Of a stretch of 6,322 nucleotides of DNA, positions 1 through 5,702 are shown in pieces. The notes below the pieces were generated by a model. That model made no database searches and was not told the DNA's origin. It saw only the letters and a list, made by a program, of their open reading frames with translations. The first letter of the stretch is position 1. Every line of letters starts with the position of its first letter. Origin of the DNA: Candidatus Kuenenia stuttgartensis (GTDB lineage Bacteria; Planctomycetota; Planctomycetia; Isosphaerales; Isosphaeraceae); assembly GCA_945874095.1 (NCBI GenBank), contig CAMCFM010000282.1:1-6322 (forward strand). The letters are read 5' to 3'. The position numbers and the translations under genes are program-made.

Positions 1-17
1 AAGGGAGAACCAACGAC

Positions 18-293
18 TTACTTAGGCGCATCAGCAGCAGGCTTGGCATCGGCCTTAGGCTCAGCTTTAACTTCAGCAGGCTTGGCAGCAGCTTTGGACG
101 CACCCTTGGTTTTGGATTGCATGACATCTTTGCCAGCAGAATTTACATAGGCATCGTTTGCAGCTTTGGCGGCTGAGGACTGTGGAGGAGCGGCGGTCGT
201 TGTATTGTCAGCTTCACCACCACACCCAACGAAACCGCAAACTGCAACCAGCGAGAACGAAAGCATGGAACCTAGGAAGGTTTTAGAAGCCAT
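18..293 (-). CDS. small Ala/Lys/Pro-rich lipoprotein, hypothetical
   Basis: The product is 91 residues. The start ATG (complement of 291-293) has a good AAGGAT Shine-Dalgarno site 9 bases upstream. The frame stays open further upstream to 515, but that extension looks like read-through of intergenic DNA. The N-terminus is a bacterial lipoprotein signal: MASK, then a hydrophobic stretch (about residues 6-22), then FVGC with the likely lipidated cysteine at residue 24. Phe at -3 is a less usual lipobox residue. The mature part starts CGGEADNTTT and is low-complexity. From about residue 60 it becomes a Lys/Ala/Pro tail with repeated KAEPKADAKPAADAPK-type units, probably disordered, and could span the periplasm or contact the cell wall. 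I recognise no domain and do not assign a function. It diverges from the gcv cluster, and nothing links the two functionally. Confidence 0.75.
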   Translation of the reverse strand: MASKTFLGSMLSFSLVAVCGFVGCGGEADNTTTAAPPQSSAAKAANDAYVNSAGKDVMQSKTKGASKAAAKPAEVKAEPKADAKPAADAPK

Positions 294-302
294 CTGATTA
301 AT

Positions 303-308
303 ATCCTT
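303..308 (-). promoter_or_regulatory. Shine-Dalgarno site of the lipoprotein gene
   Basis: Reading the complement, AAGGAT lies 9 bases before the ATG at 293. It fixes the short 91-residue start over the longer open frame, and the lipoprotein signal peptide begins exactly there. Confidence 0.6.
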
Positions 309-349
309 GAATGATAGATGAGACAATAAACCTGTGGCTTGAATAAGTA

Positions 350-366
350 TCCCAGAGATTCTGGGA
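350..366. repeat. 17-base inverted repeat (operator-like dyad)
   Basis: TCCCAGA and TCTGGGA are perfect 7-base inverted arms around a 3-base centre (GAT). The dyad lies 56 bases before the lipoprotein start, where a promoter or operator could be. The sequence has no T tract, so it is not an obvious terminator. Binding by a dimeric regulator is possible but not shown. Confidence 0.4.
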
Positions 367-773
367 AAACTCATTAAGCAACGATCAGATTTCAGAGCAA
401 TTGGCACGCAACGTAAGAGAGTTGACGTTGGAGGCGAATGCCTGCTCAAGAAAGTCCGATACACCAGATTTTTGTTTTTGGTACTTCTACAGTATATCGA
501 AAATCTCAAGATCAAAGCAAACCTTTTTGTGAAATATTTTCAGATTTCTACTCCGAGCGGTCCGCCATGGGATTTGAAGGAGTGATCCGGAGACCAAGCG
601 AGGAAACACATCAGGTTCGGGCTCTTGATGTCCTTCGGACTTACCTTTTAATAAATGTCTCCTCAGGAGCCCAAGCACCCCAAAACCGGAGGTGATTTCT
701 CGCCTGTTCCTTCACATTCAAACTGAAATCAGGTGCTTTTCTGTGGGTATTCCACTAAACTTAGATCTAATGT

Positions 774-795
774 GAGGCGTTGTACGCTCTTTTTT
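774..795 (+). terminator. weak terminator-like hairpin in the gcvT leader
   Basis: GCGT-TGT-ACGC (777-787) forms a short stem. It can be lengthened by GA/TC pairs if G776 bulges, and six T residues follow (790-795). The stem is short, so this may be chance. If real, it would end transcripts coming from upstream or act as an attenuator in the gcvT leader, since the gcvT ATG is only 38 bases downstream. Confidence 0.25.
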
Positions 796-833
796 GATGC
801 CTGTTCATAACTGACAGAAGATCCATAAAAACC

Positions 834-1916
834 ATGAATACGCCCAAAACAACGCCGCTTCATGAATGGCACAAAGCTCATCAGGGACGTCTGGTCGACT
901 TTGCGGGCTGGTCCATGCCCGTGCAGTATCATTCGATCATGGTGGAACATGAAGCCGTCCGTACGAAGGTTGGCCTGTTTGATGTCAGTCACATGGGCCG
1001 GCTCGAATTTCAGGGCGAGCAGGCGATGGATCTGCTTCAACGAGCCACCGTGAATGACGTGAACCTGTTAGGCAACAACCAGATCCAGTACAGCCTGATC
1101 TGCGACGACCTTGGCGGAACCATCGACGATGTATTGGTTTACCGCATGTATTCCGACCGCTGGGCGATGGTCTGCAATGCCTCGAACCGCGAGGCCGTTC
1201 TGGAGTGTCTGCATAAGCTCAATAAATATCTGGCCCGGATTGACGACACCACCGAACAAACGGCCATGATCGCCATTCAGGGCCCTGAGGCCTTAGGCCT
1301 GACCCAACGGAAAATCGATCCAAGTGCTGATCAGATCAAATATTACCACTTCAAGGATTTTCTCTATCAAGGCCACCCTTCACGCCTGAGCCGGACCGGA
1401 TATACCGGCGAGGATGGTTTTGAGTGGATTCTACCCGCCGAATTAGCGGAATCTGCCTGGTCAGAACTTGTGGCAGAAGGTGCCGTACCATGCGGCCTTG
1501 GGGCACGCGACACGCTGCGACTGGAAGCAGGGATGCCACTTTATGGGCACGAGCTTTCGACGTCCATCGACCCTTACTCAGCCGGTTTGGGGAGTTTTGT
1601 GAAACTTGGGAAGGGCGATTTCGGAGGCCGATTGGAGTTGGAACGGATCTCGACAGCTCCATCCAGACGAAGAGTTGGGCTGATTTTGGTCGATAAAAGG
1701 CCTGCTCGGCAAGGATCGATCGTGATGGTTGACGGAAAGCCTGTGGGCGAAGTTACTAGCGGGACATTTTCGCCGACATTGCAGAAGCCGATCGCCATGG
1801 CTCTTATCGAGTGGTCGATCGCATGGCCGCCAGCCGATGGAGCAGTGAGCGTGGATATCCGAGGCACCGTGGTGGCGGCAGAAGTGGTGAAGCTGCCATT
1901 TTATAGAAGAAAATGA
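834..1916 (+). CDS. gcvT: aminomethyltransferase, glycine cleavage T-protein
   Basis: GcvT takes the aminomethyl group from the lipoyl arm of GcvH, releases ammonia, and gives 5,10-methylenetetrahydrofolate. It acts in the cytosol. The 360 residues are close to the usual bacterial length (E. coli about 364) and family motifs run end to end: VDFAGWSMPVQY (21-32), EHEAVR (38-43), GLFDVSHMG (47-55), GGTIDD (94-99) with the conserved folate-site aspartate, AIQGPEA (147-153), SRTGYTGEDGFE (186-197), CGLGARDTLRLEAGMPLYG (220-238), and the C-terminal barrel motif TSGTFSPTL (308-316). The chosen ATG starts MNTPKTTPLHEWH, which aligns with the typical TPLYEQH start. Its Shine-Dalgarno is weak (GAAG, 13 bases upstream). 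It is the first gene of the cluster but is parted from gcvH by about 425 bases. No key motif is missing. Confidence 0.97.
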   Translation: MNTPKTTPLHEWHKAHQGRLVDFAGWSMPVQYHSIMVEHEAVRTKVGLFDVSHMGRLEFQGEQAMDLLQRATVNDVNLLGNNQIQYSLICDDLGGTIDDVLVYRMYSDRWAMVCNASNREAVLECLHKLNKYLARIDDTTEQTAMIAIQGPEALGLTQRKIDPSADQIKYYHFKDFLYQGHPSRLSRTGYTGEDGFEWILPAELAESAWSELVAEGAVPCGLGARDTLRLEAGMPLYGHELSTSIDPYSAGLGSFVKLGKGDFGGRLELERISTAPSRRRVGLILVDKRPARQGSIVMVDGKPVGEVTSGTFSPTLQKPIAMALIEWSIAWPPADGAVSVDIRGTVVAAEVVKLPFYRRK

Positions 1917-1919
1917 AAT

Positions 1920-1939
1920 CAAGGTCGGGCGATACCTTG
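1920..1939 (+). other. hairpin directly after gcvT
   Basis: CAAGGT (1920-1925) and ACCTTG (1934-1939) form a 6-bp stem with an 8-base loop, starting 3 bases after the gcvT stop. An A/T-rich stretch follows, but no run of T, so it is not a standard intrinsic terminator. It could protect the gcvT 3' end or be coincidental. Confidence 0.3.
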
Positions 1940-1950
1940 GAATAATTAGA

Positions 1951-1975
1951 AAATAACTTCCGGTTTAAAACCAGC
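1951..1975 (+). repeat. left terminal inverted repeat of the spacer element
   Basis: The arm begins AAATAACTTCCGG and ends AACCAGC. It pairs with 2240-2263, with two mismatches and a one-base gap. It also holds a small internal palindrome, GGTTTAAAACC (1962-1972). Confidence 0.6.
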
Positions 1976-1988
1976 CGGAGGGAGGCAG

Positions 1989-2107
1989 GCGGGATTCACC
2001 CGCACTACTACGCAACCACTTACCTTCAAATAGGTTAAATCGTTATTACGAAACGGAGTTGTCTCGATAAATTGATGGTTCACCATAGAAAAGACGGGAT
2101 TCATCCC
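1989..2107. repeat. three mini-hairpins with a shared TTCA centre
   Basis: The short dyads are GCGGG-ATTCA-CCCGC (1989-2003), ATGGT-TC-ACCAT (2075-2086) and GGGAT-TC-ATCCC (2096-2107). All have 5-bp arms and contain TTCA at or next to the centre. The first and third share the direct repeat CGGGATTCA (1990-1998 and 2095-2103). They lie in the left half of the spacer element. Function is unknown. Confidence 0.4.
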
Positions 2108-2140
2108 ATCGTAACTCTGTGTAGGATTCGGGTGGATTTA

Positions 2141-2213
2141 TCTAGCCGGTCTTGGCGCTAGCCCCGGTTGGGTTGGACGTGCGGAACCGGGGCTAGCGCC
2201 AAGACCGGCTAGA
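2141..2213. repeat. perfect 29-bp palindrome with 15-base loop
   Basis: Positions 2141-2169 are the exact reverse complement of 2185-2213, leaving a 15-base loop (2170-2184). The arm itself holds two related units, CTAGCCGGT (2142-2150) and CTAGCCCCGGT (2158-2168). In DNA it could form a cruciform, and in RNA a very stable rod-like stem. No T tract follows on either strand, so it is not a typical intrinsic terminator. Perfect arms of this length usually mean a dispersed palindromic repeat or recent origin. Copy number in the genome cannot be judged from here. Confidence 0.85.
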
Positions 2214-2239
2214 AACAGCTGCAGGGCGCTAACACATAT

Positions 2240-2263
2240 GCTGGCTTAAAGCGGAAGTTATTT
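2240..2263 (-). repeat. right terminal inverted repeat of the spacer element
   Basis: Read on the complement, it starts AAATAACTTCCGC and ends AAGCCAGC, mirroring 1951-1975. On the + strand its outer end also forms a local hairpin with the flank: CGGAA (2252-2256) and TTCCG (2262-2266). Confidence 0.6.
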
Positions 2264-2290
2264 CCGGCCTGAGCCTAAATCTTGTATACT
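2261..2290 (+). promoter_or_regulatory. possible promoter for gcvH
   Basis: TATACT (2285-2290) matches the sigma-70 -10 consensus at five of six positions. A poor -35 (TTTCCG, 2261-2266, three of six) lies 18 bases upstream and overlaps the right end of the spacer element. A start near 2297 would give a leader of about 45 bases before the gcvH ATG. Such a promoter would let gcvH and the following genes be expressed apart from gcvT. The evidence is weak. Confidence 0.25.
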
Positions 2291-2341
2291 TAAGGCAACG
2301 GGCCATCTCTTTCATCCATGATTATGGAAATCCATACAAAG

Positions 2342-2737
2342 ATGTCAAATTTTCCGACGGATTTACGATACGCTGAAACACACGAATGGGTTCGTCTTGA
2401 AGGCGATACAGCCACCATTGGCCTTTCGGCATTCGCTGTCGAACAGCTTACGGACCTGATCGTGATCGACCTGGCCAAACCCGGCTCCAAGGTGAAGACC
2501 GGCGGGCGGTTGGGAGAGGTGGAGAGCGTGAAGTCTGTCAACGACATTTATGCCCCGATTGCAGGCGAAGTTCTCGAAGTCAATGCCGCTGTTGTGGCGG
2601 ACCTTTCGAAGCTATCGAACGATCCCTATGGATCGGGCTGGCTCGTCAAAATCAAGCCTGATAACGCCGCCGATGTCGCCGCGATGATGTCGGCTGACGA
2701 CTACACCAAAGCCGTGGCCGGTTTCGATCATTTTTAG
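2342..2737 (+). CDS. gcvH: glycine cleavage H-protein (lipoyl carrier)
   Basis: GcvH is the cytosolic shuttle of the glycine cleavage complex. Its lipoyl-lysine takes the aminomethyl group from P-protein, presents it to T-protein and is reoxidised by L-protein. The protein has 131 residues, close to E. coli (129). Visible motifs are PTDLRYAETHEWV (5-17), the lipoylation site GEVESVKSVNDIYAPIAG (58-75) with the modified lysine at residue 64, NDPYGSGWLVKI (93-104), and a C-terminal helix ending ADDYTKAVAGFDHF. The frame is open to ATGs at 2318 and 2324, but homology favours the ATG at 2342 (MSNFPTDLRY), which has a weak GGAAA site 11 bases ahead. It follows the structured spacer, and gcvPA begins 87 bases downstream. 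Confidence 0.96.
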   Translation: MSNFPTDLRYAETHEWVRLEGDTATIGLSAFAVEQLTDLIVIDLAKPGSKVKTGGRLGEVESVKSVNDIYAPIAGEVLEVNAAVVADLSKLSNDPYGSGWLVKIKPDNAADVAAMMSADDYTKAVAGFDHF

Positions 2738-2806
2738 GTTCTAAATAGAGTAAGTGGTTCCGTTGCGGACTTTGACTGACTGACAGGCCGAAGCCATTTT
2801 TGGATG

Positions 2807-2816
2807 AAAAGGGTGA
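2807..2816 (+). promoter_or_regulatory. Shine-Dalgarno site of gcvPA
   Basis: AAAAGGGTGA ends 8 bases before the ATG at 2825, giving good pairing and spacing. It supports that ATG over the in-frame ATG at 2804, which has no such site. Confidence 0.65.
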
Positions 2817-2824
2817 GCAAAGTC

Positions 2825-4183
2825 ATGGCCTACACGCCACATACGCCTGAAGACCTGGCTGAGATGCTTGCCGCAGTCGGTGTGGCTCGTGTTGAAGAGC
2901 TGTTTGAGACCGTGCCGGAGGCCAATCGGCTGAACCGGCCTCTGGATATTCCAGCCTCCATGAACGAGCTGGAGCTGACCCGATATGCGTCAGAAATCGC
3001 TGGCAGGAATCAGTCCGCCGGCACCGAAATCTGCTTCATGGGGGGCGGATTTTACGACCATTTCATACCGGCTCTGGTGGATCAACTGGCAGGCCGGAGC
3101 GAATTCTATACGGCATATACGCCATATCAGGCAGAAGCAAGTCAGGGAACTCTGCAAGCGATCTTCGAGTTTCAGACACTGGTTGCCGAACTCACGGGAA
3201 TGGACCTGGCCAACGCCAGCCTCTATGAATGTGCGACAGCCGTGGTTGAGGCAGCATTTCTGGCCATGACGACCACCGGCCGACTGGGCCGGATTGTGAT
3301 GTCGGATGCAGTTCATCCGGAACATCGCCAGACTCTGGCCACCTATCTGAAAAACCTTGAGGCCGAACTGGTCGTGGTTCCAAGTGTGAATCAGAGAACA
3401 CGTCCGGAGGACATTGCCGAGGCCCTTACTGACGATACAGCGGCGGTCGTGATCCAGCACCCGAACTTTTTCGGGAATCTGGAGGATGCGGAATCGCTCG
3501 TCAAACTGGCTCAGGGCAAGGGCGCACTGGCCATCATGAGCGTGGACCCGATCAGCTTGGGGCTACTTAAAAACCCTGGCTCTTATGGGGCTGATATCGT
3601 AGTGGCTGAGGGGCAATCTCTGGGCAACATTCTGAGCTTTGGAGGGCCGAGCCTTGGCCTTTTTGCGTGCCGTTCAGAGTTCATGCGAAAAATGCCGGGT
3701 CGGCTGGTAGGCGAAACAGTAGACCGCAAGGGCAAACGCTGCTACACGCTGACCCTGCAGACCCGCGAGCAGCACATCCGTCGCGAGAAGGCGACATCCA
3801 ACATCTGTACAAATCAAGGTTTAATGGCATTAAGAGCCGCCATTTACCTGGCAGATCTCGGCCCTGGTGGATTTCGCCAGGTGGCAGAAACTTCGGCACG
3901 ACAGGCGCACAAGGCAGCGGCACGGCTGGCCCAGATTCCGGGTGTGGAGCGGGTACTGGACGGACCTTTCTTCCGCGAATTTGTGGTTCGGTTTGAGCCG
4001 ACCCGTAAGGCTGCCATCGTGGCCCAAAGAGCACGCGATCAAGGAGTTCTGGCAGGCATACCTCTATCCGACTACTATCCCGATCGCCCCAACGACCTAC
4101 TGGTGGCCGTCACAGAGAAACGCACGGATTCCGATATACAAGCTCTGGCACTGGCGTTGGAAGTGGCTCTGGCAAGCGTTTGA
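2825..4183 (+). CDS. gcvPA: glycine dehydrogenase (decarboxylating) subunit 1
   Basis: This is the N-terminal-half subunit of P-protein. With GcvPB it forms the PLP enzyme that decarboxylates glycine and loads the aminomethyl group onto GcvH. The 452 residues fit the split-type family (about 440-450). The start MAYTPHTPEDLAEML matches the family opening and has a strong Shine-Dalgarno, so I reject the upstream ATG at 2804. Motifs are GGGFYDHFIPALVD (73-86), RSEFYTAYTPYQ (91-102), SQGTLQAIFEFQT (106-118), LTGMDLANAS (123-132), HPNFFGNLED (212-221) and the C-terminal hallmark QTREQHIRREKATSNICTNQ (312-331). It lacks a Schiff-base lysine, as expected, since GcvPB carries it. One oddity: residues 134-138 read YECAT, where YDGAT or YDGAS is usual. 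gcvPB starts 41 bases downstream. Confidence 0.96.
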   Translation: MAYTPHTPEDLAEMLAAVGVARVEELFETVPEANRLNRPLDIPASMNELELTRYASEIAGRNQSAGTEICFMGGGFYDHFIPALVDQLAGRSEFYTAYTPYQAEASQGTLQAIFEFQTLVAELTGMDLANASLYECATAVVEAAFLAMTTTGRLGRIVMSDAVHPEHRQTLATYLKNLEAELVVVPSVNQRTRPEDIAEALTDDTAAVVIQHPNFFGNLEDAESLVKLAQGKGALAIMSVDPISLGLLKNPGSYGADIVVAEGQSLGNILSFGGPSLGLFACRSEFMRKMPGRLVGETVDRKGKRCYTLTLQTREQHIRREKATSNICTNQGLMALRAAIYLADLGPGGFRQVAETSARQAHKAAARLAQIPGVERVLDGPFFREFVVRFEPTRKAAIVAQRARDQGVLAGIPLSDYYPDRPNDLLVAVTEKRTDSDIQALALALEVALASV

Positions 4184-4224
4184 AAACGGGCCCTGGAAAC
4201 TCTCACTTCCTATAAATTGAACGG

Positions 4225-5694
4225 ATGAAAAGCCTTATGGAACCCAGCGGCCCACCTCCCCTGCTCTTCGAACAATCTCGAACTGGGCGCAAATCAAGCG
4301 TTCTGGCTGCGACTCCAGAAGGTTCCAACCCGATCAGCAGCTTGATTCCCGAGCAGTTTCTGGCTGACAAGCCTCCGAGCCTGCCCGAGCTTGACGAGCT
4401 TTCGGTGGTTCGTCATTACGTACGACTTTCTCAGCTCAACTTTGCGATCGACAAGAACTTCTATCCGCTTGGCTCATGTACGATGAAGTACAACCCGAAG
4501 CGGAATGAGCGGATTGCCTCACTGCCGGGCTTTGCATCAGTGCATCCGTATCAGCCTGCCAGTTCAGTCCAAGGCCTGCTGGAAGTGCTTTACGAACTCC
4601 AAAATTATCTGGCGGAAATTGCGGGCCTGCACGCGGTATCGCTTCAGCCAGCCGCCGGAGCACATGGAGAGTTGACAGCCCTTCTGGTGGCAGCCGCCCA
4701 CTTCCGCAGTATCGGCGAAAAGCGTGCCAATGTGCTGGTGCCTGATAGTGCTCATGGGACCAACCCATCGTCGGCACACATCGCGGGCTTCGACGCCGTG
4801 ACCGTCAAAAGTGGTGCTAATGGGCTGGTTGATCTGGAAGATCTGAAAGCCAAACTGAACGATCAGACAGCTGTTTTCATGATCACCAACCCAAACACGG
4901 CGGGTCTGTTCGACCACCAGATCAGCACCATTTCCAGCATGTTGCGTGAGAAAGGTGCGTTGATGTATCTGGACGGAGCCAACATGAACGCCATTCTGGG
5001 CGTGGTCCGCCCCGGCGACATGGGCGCGGATTTGATGCACTACAACCCCCACAAGACATTCTCAGGGCCTCACGGTGGAGGAGGCCCGGGCGCAGGGCCG
5101 ATCGCTGTGCGCGAACATCTGGCCAAGTTCCTGCCGTCACCGATGGTCGTAAAAAACGGGAACGGCTTGTATGAGCTGGATTTCAATCGTCCGGAGAGCA
5201 TTGGACGGGTGCGTGCCACGTTCGGGAATGTGGGCGTTCTGGTACGTGCCTGGGCTTATATCAGAAGCCAGGGGCCGGATGGCCTGAAGAACATTTCCGA
5301 AATGGCTGTTTTAAACGCAAACTATTTACTGGCAAATCTTAAGGACGTTTATCCTGTGCCGATGGGCGACCGCTGCATGCACGAATTTGTGGCGAGTGCC
5401 CGGGCGATGTCCCGCGAGAAGGGCGTTCGGGCGATGGATATTGCGAAGCGGTTACTGGACTACGGATTCCACGCCCCGACTGTCTATTTCCCGCTCATTA
5501 TCGCGGAGGCTTTGATGATCGAGCCGACCGAGAGTGAGTCAAAACAGACGCTTGACCAGTTCATAACAGCCATGCGAGCCATCGCATCAGAGTCTCCTGA
5601 AGTCCTGCACGCGGCCCCTGTGACCACACCTGTGGACAGGCCCGACGAGGTTCAGGCGGCGAAAAACCCGGTTCTGCGTTGGCGGGCAAACTGA
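4225..5694 (+). CDS. gcvPB: glycine dehydrogenase (decarboxylating) subunit 2
   Basis: This is the C-terminal-half, PLP-binding subunit of P-protein. It has 489 residues, typical of the split form. The PLP lysine is Lys277 in NPHKTFSGPHGGGGPGAGP (274-292). Other family signatures are DKNFYPLGSCTMKYNPK (76-92), QPAAGAHGELTAL (141-153), PDSAHGTNPSSAHIAGFD (173-190), ITNPNTAGLFD (220-230), YLDGANMNAI (248-257), GNVGVLVRAWAYIR (334-347) and the C-terminal APTVYFPL (417-424) and IEPTESES (432-439). The first ATG is used. An ATG four codons on (4237) is equally possible, and neither has a strong Shine-Dalgarno. The short gaps to gcvPA (41 bases) and to the next gene (8 bases) suggest one transcript. 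All expected catalytic motifs are intact. Confidence 0.96.
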   Translation: MKSLMEPSGPPPLLFEQSRTGRKSSVLAATPEGSNPISSLIPEQFLADKPPSLPELDELSVVRHYVRLSQLNFAIDKNFYPLGSCTMKYNPKRNERIASLPGFASVHPYQPASSVQGLLEVLYELQNYLAEIAGLHAVSLQPAAGAHGELTALLVAAAHFRSIGEKRANVLVPDSAHGTNPSSAHIAGFDAVTVKSGANGLVDLEDLKAKLNDQTAVFMITNPNTAGLFDHQISTISSMLREKGALMYLDGANMNAILGVVRPGDMGADLMHYNPHKTFSGPHGGGGPGAGPIAVREHLAKFLPSPMVVKNGNGLYELDFNRPESIGRVRATFGNVGVLVRAWAYIRSQGPDGLKNISEMAVLNANYLLANLKDVYPVPMGDRCMHEFVASARAMSREKGVRAMDIAKRLLDYGFHAPTVYFPLIIAEALMIEPTESESKQTLDQFITAMRAIASESPEVLHAAPVTTPVDRPDEVQAAKNPVLRWRAN

Positions 5695-5702
5695 CAATCG
5701 AA

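Larger units (their letters stand above)
294..833. other. divergent intergenic region, no gene supported
   Basis: This 540-base gap separates the - strand lipoprotein gene from gcvT. An 85-codon open frame on the + strand (438-695) has no recognisable domain and a composition unlike its neighbours, so I do not call it a gene. Small dyads are visible: a 17-base one at 350-366; CAACGT/ACGTTG at 409-414 and 425-430; GTCC-TTC-GGAC at 630-640; CTCC-TCA-GGAG at 659-669. A terminator-like hairpin lies at 774-795. I looked for the conserved core of a glycine riboswitch (the GCCGAAGG-type segment and its partners) and did not find it. No convincing -35/-10 pair stands out for either gene. Confidence 0.5.
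1951..2263. mobile_element. MITE-like non-coding element between gcvT and gcvH
   Basis: This 313-base stretch is bounded by long imperfect inverted repeats: 22 of 25 aligned positions are identical, and the first 12 (AAATAACTTCCG) match exactly. It contains no plausible ORF. Inside are a perfect 29-bp palindrome (2141-2213) and three mini-hairpins. Inverted ends, small size and lack of coding capacity match the general description of a miniature inverted-repeat element or a decayed insertion sequence. I see no clear target-site duplication: flanks ATTAG and CCGGC do not match. Mobility is therefore inferred, not shown. It widens a gap that is usually short in gcv clusters. Alternatives are a dispersed palindromic repeat or a locally evolved structured spacer. 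Confidence 0.4.

Noticed and set aside
294..515. N-terminal extension of the lipoprotein frame to 515
   Set aside because: The lipoprotein signal peptide and the AAGGAT site place the start at 293. The extension would put the signal peptide in the middle of the protein.
625..654. TTGATG and TAATAA as a promoter for gcvT (18-base gap)
   Set aside because: Only four of six and three of six consensus matches. Pairs this weak are common in A/T-rich DNA.
438..695. 85-codon open frame on the + strand in the divergent intergenic region
   Set aside because: No recognisable domain, no clear Shine-Dalgarno, and a composition like random intergenic DNA. A frame this long can arise by chance in 540 bases.
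516..833. Glycine riboswitch before gcvT
   Set aside because: Expected from the gene's usual regulation in other bacteria, but the conserved aptamer core is not visible in the leader.
2318..2341. gcvH start at 2318 or 2324
   Set aside because: The family starts at the MSN-x-PTDL-like position (2342). The extra eight residues have no match in the family as I know it, and no Shine-Dalgarno precedes 2318 at the right distance.
2761..2790. Tandem GACT repeat (TTTGACTGACTGACAGG) as a functional repeat
   Set aside because: Only about three copies of a 4-base unit. Easily chance.
2786..2803. GGC-CGAA-GCC followed by ATTTTT between gcvH and gcvPA, as a terminator
   Set aside because: The stem is only 3 bp, too weak. 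It would also cut the cluster before gcvPA.
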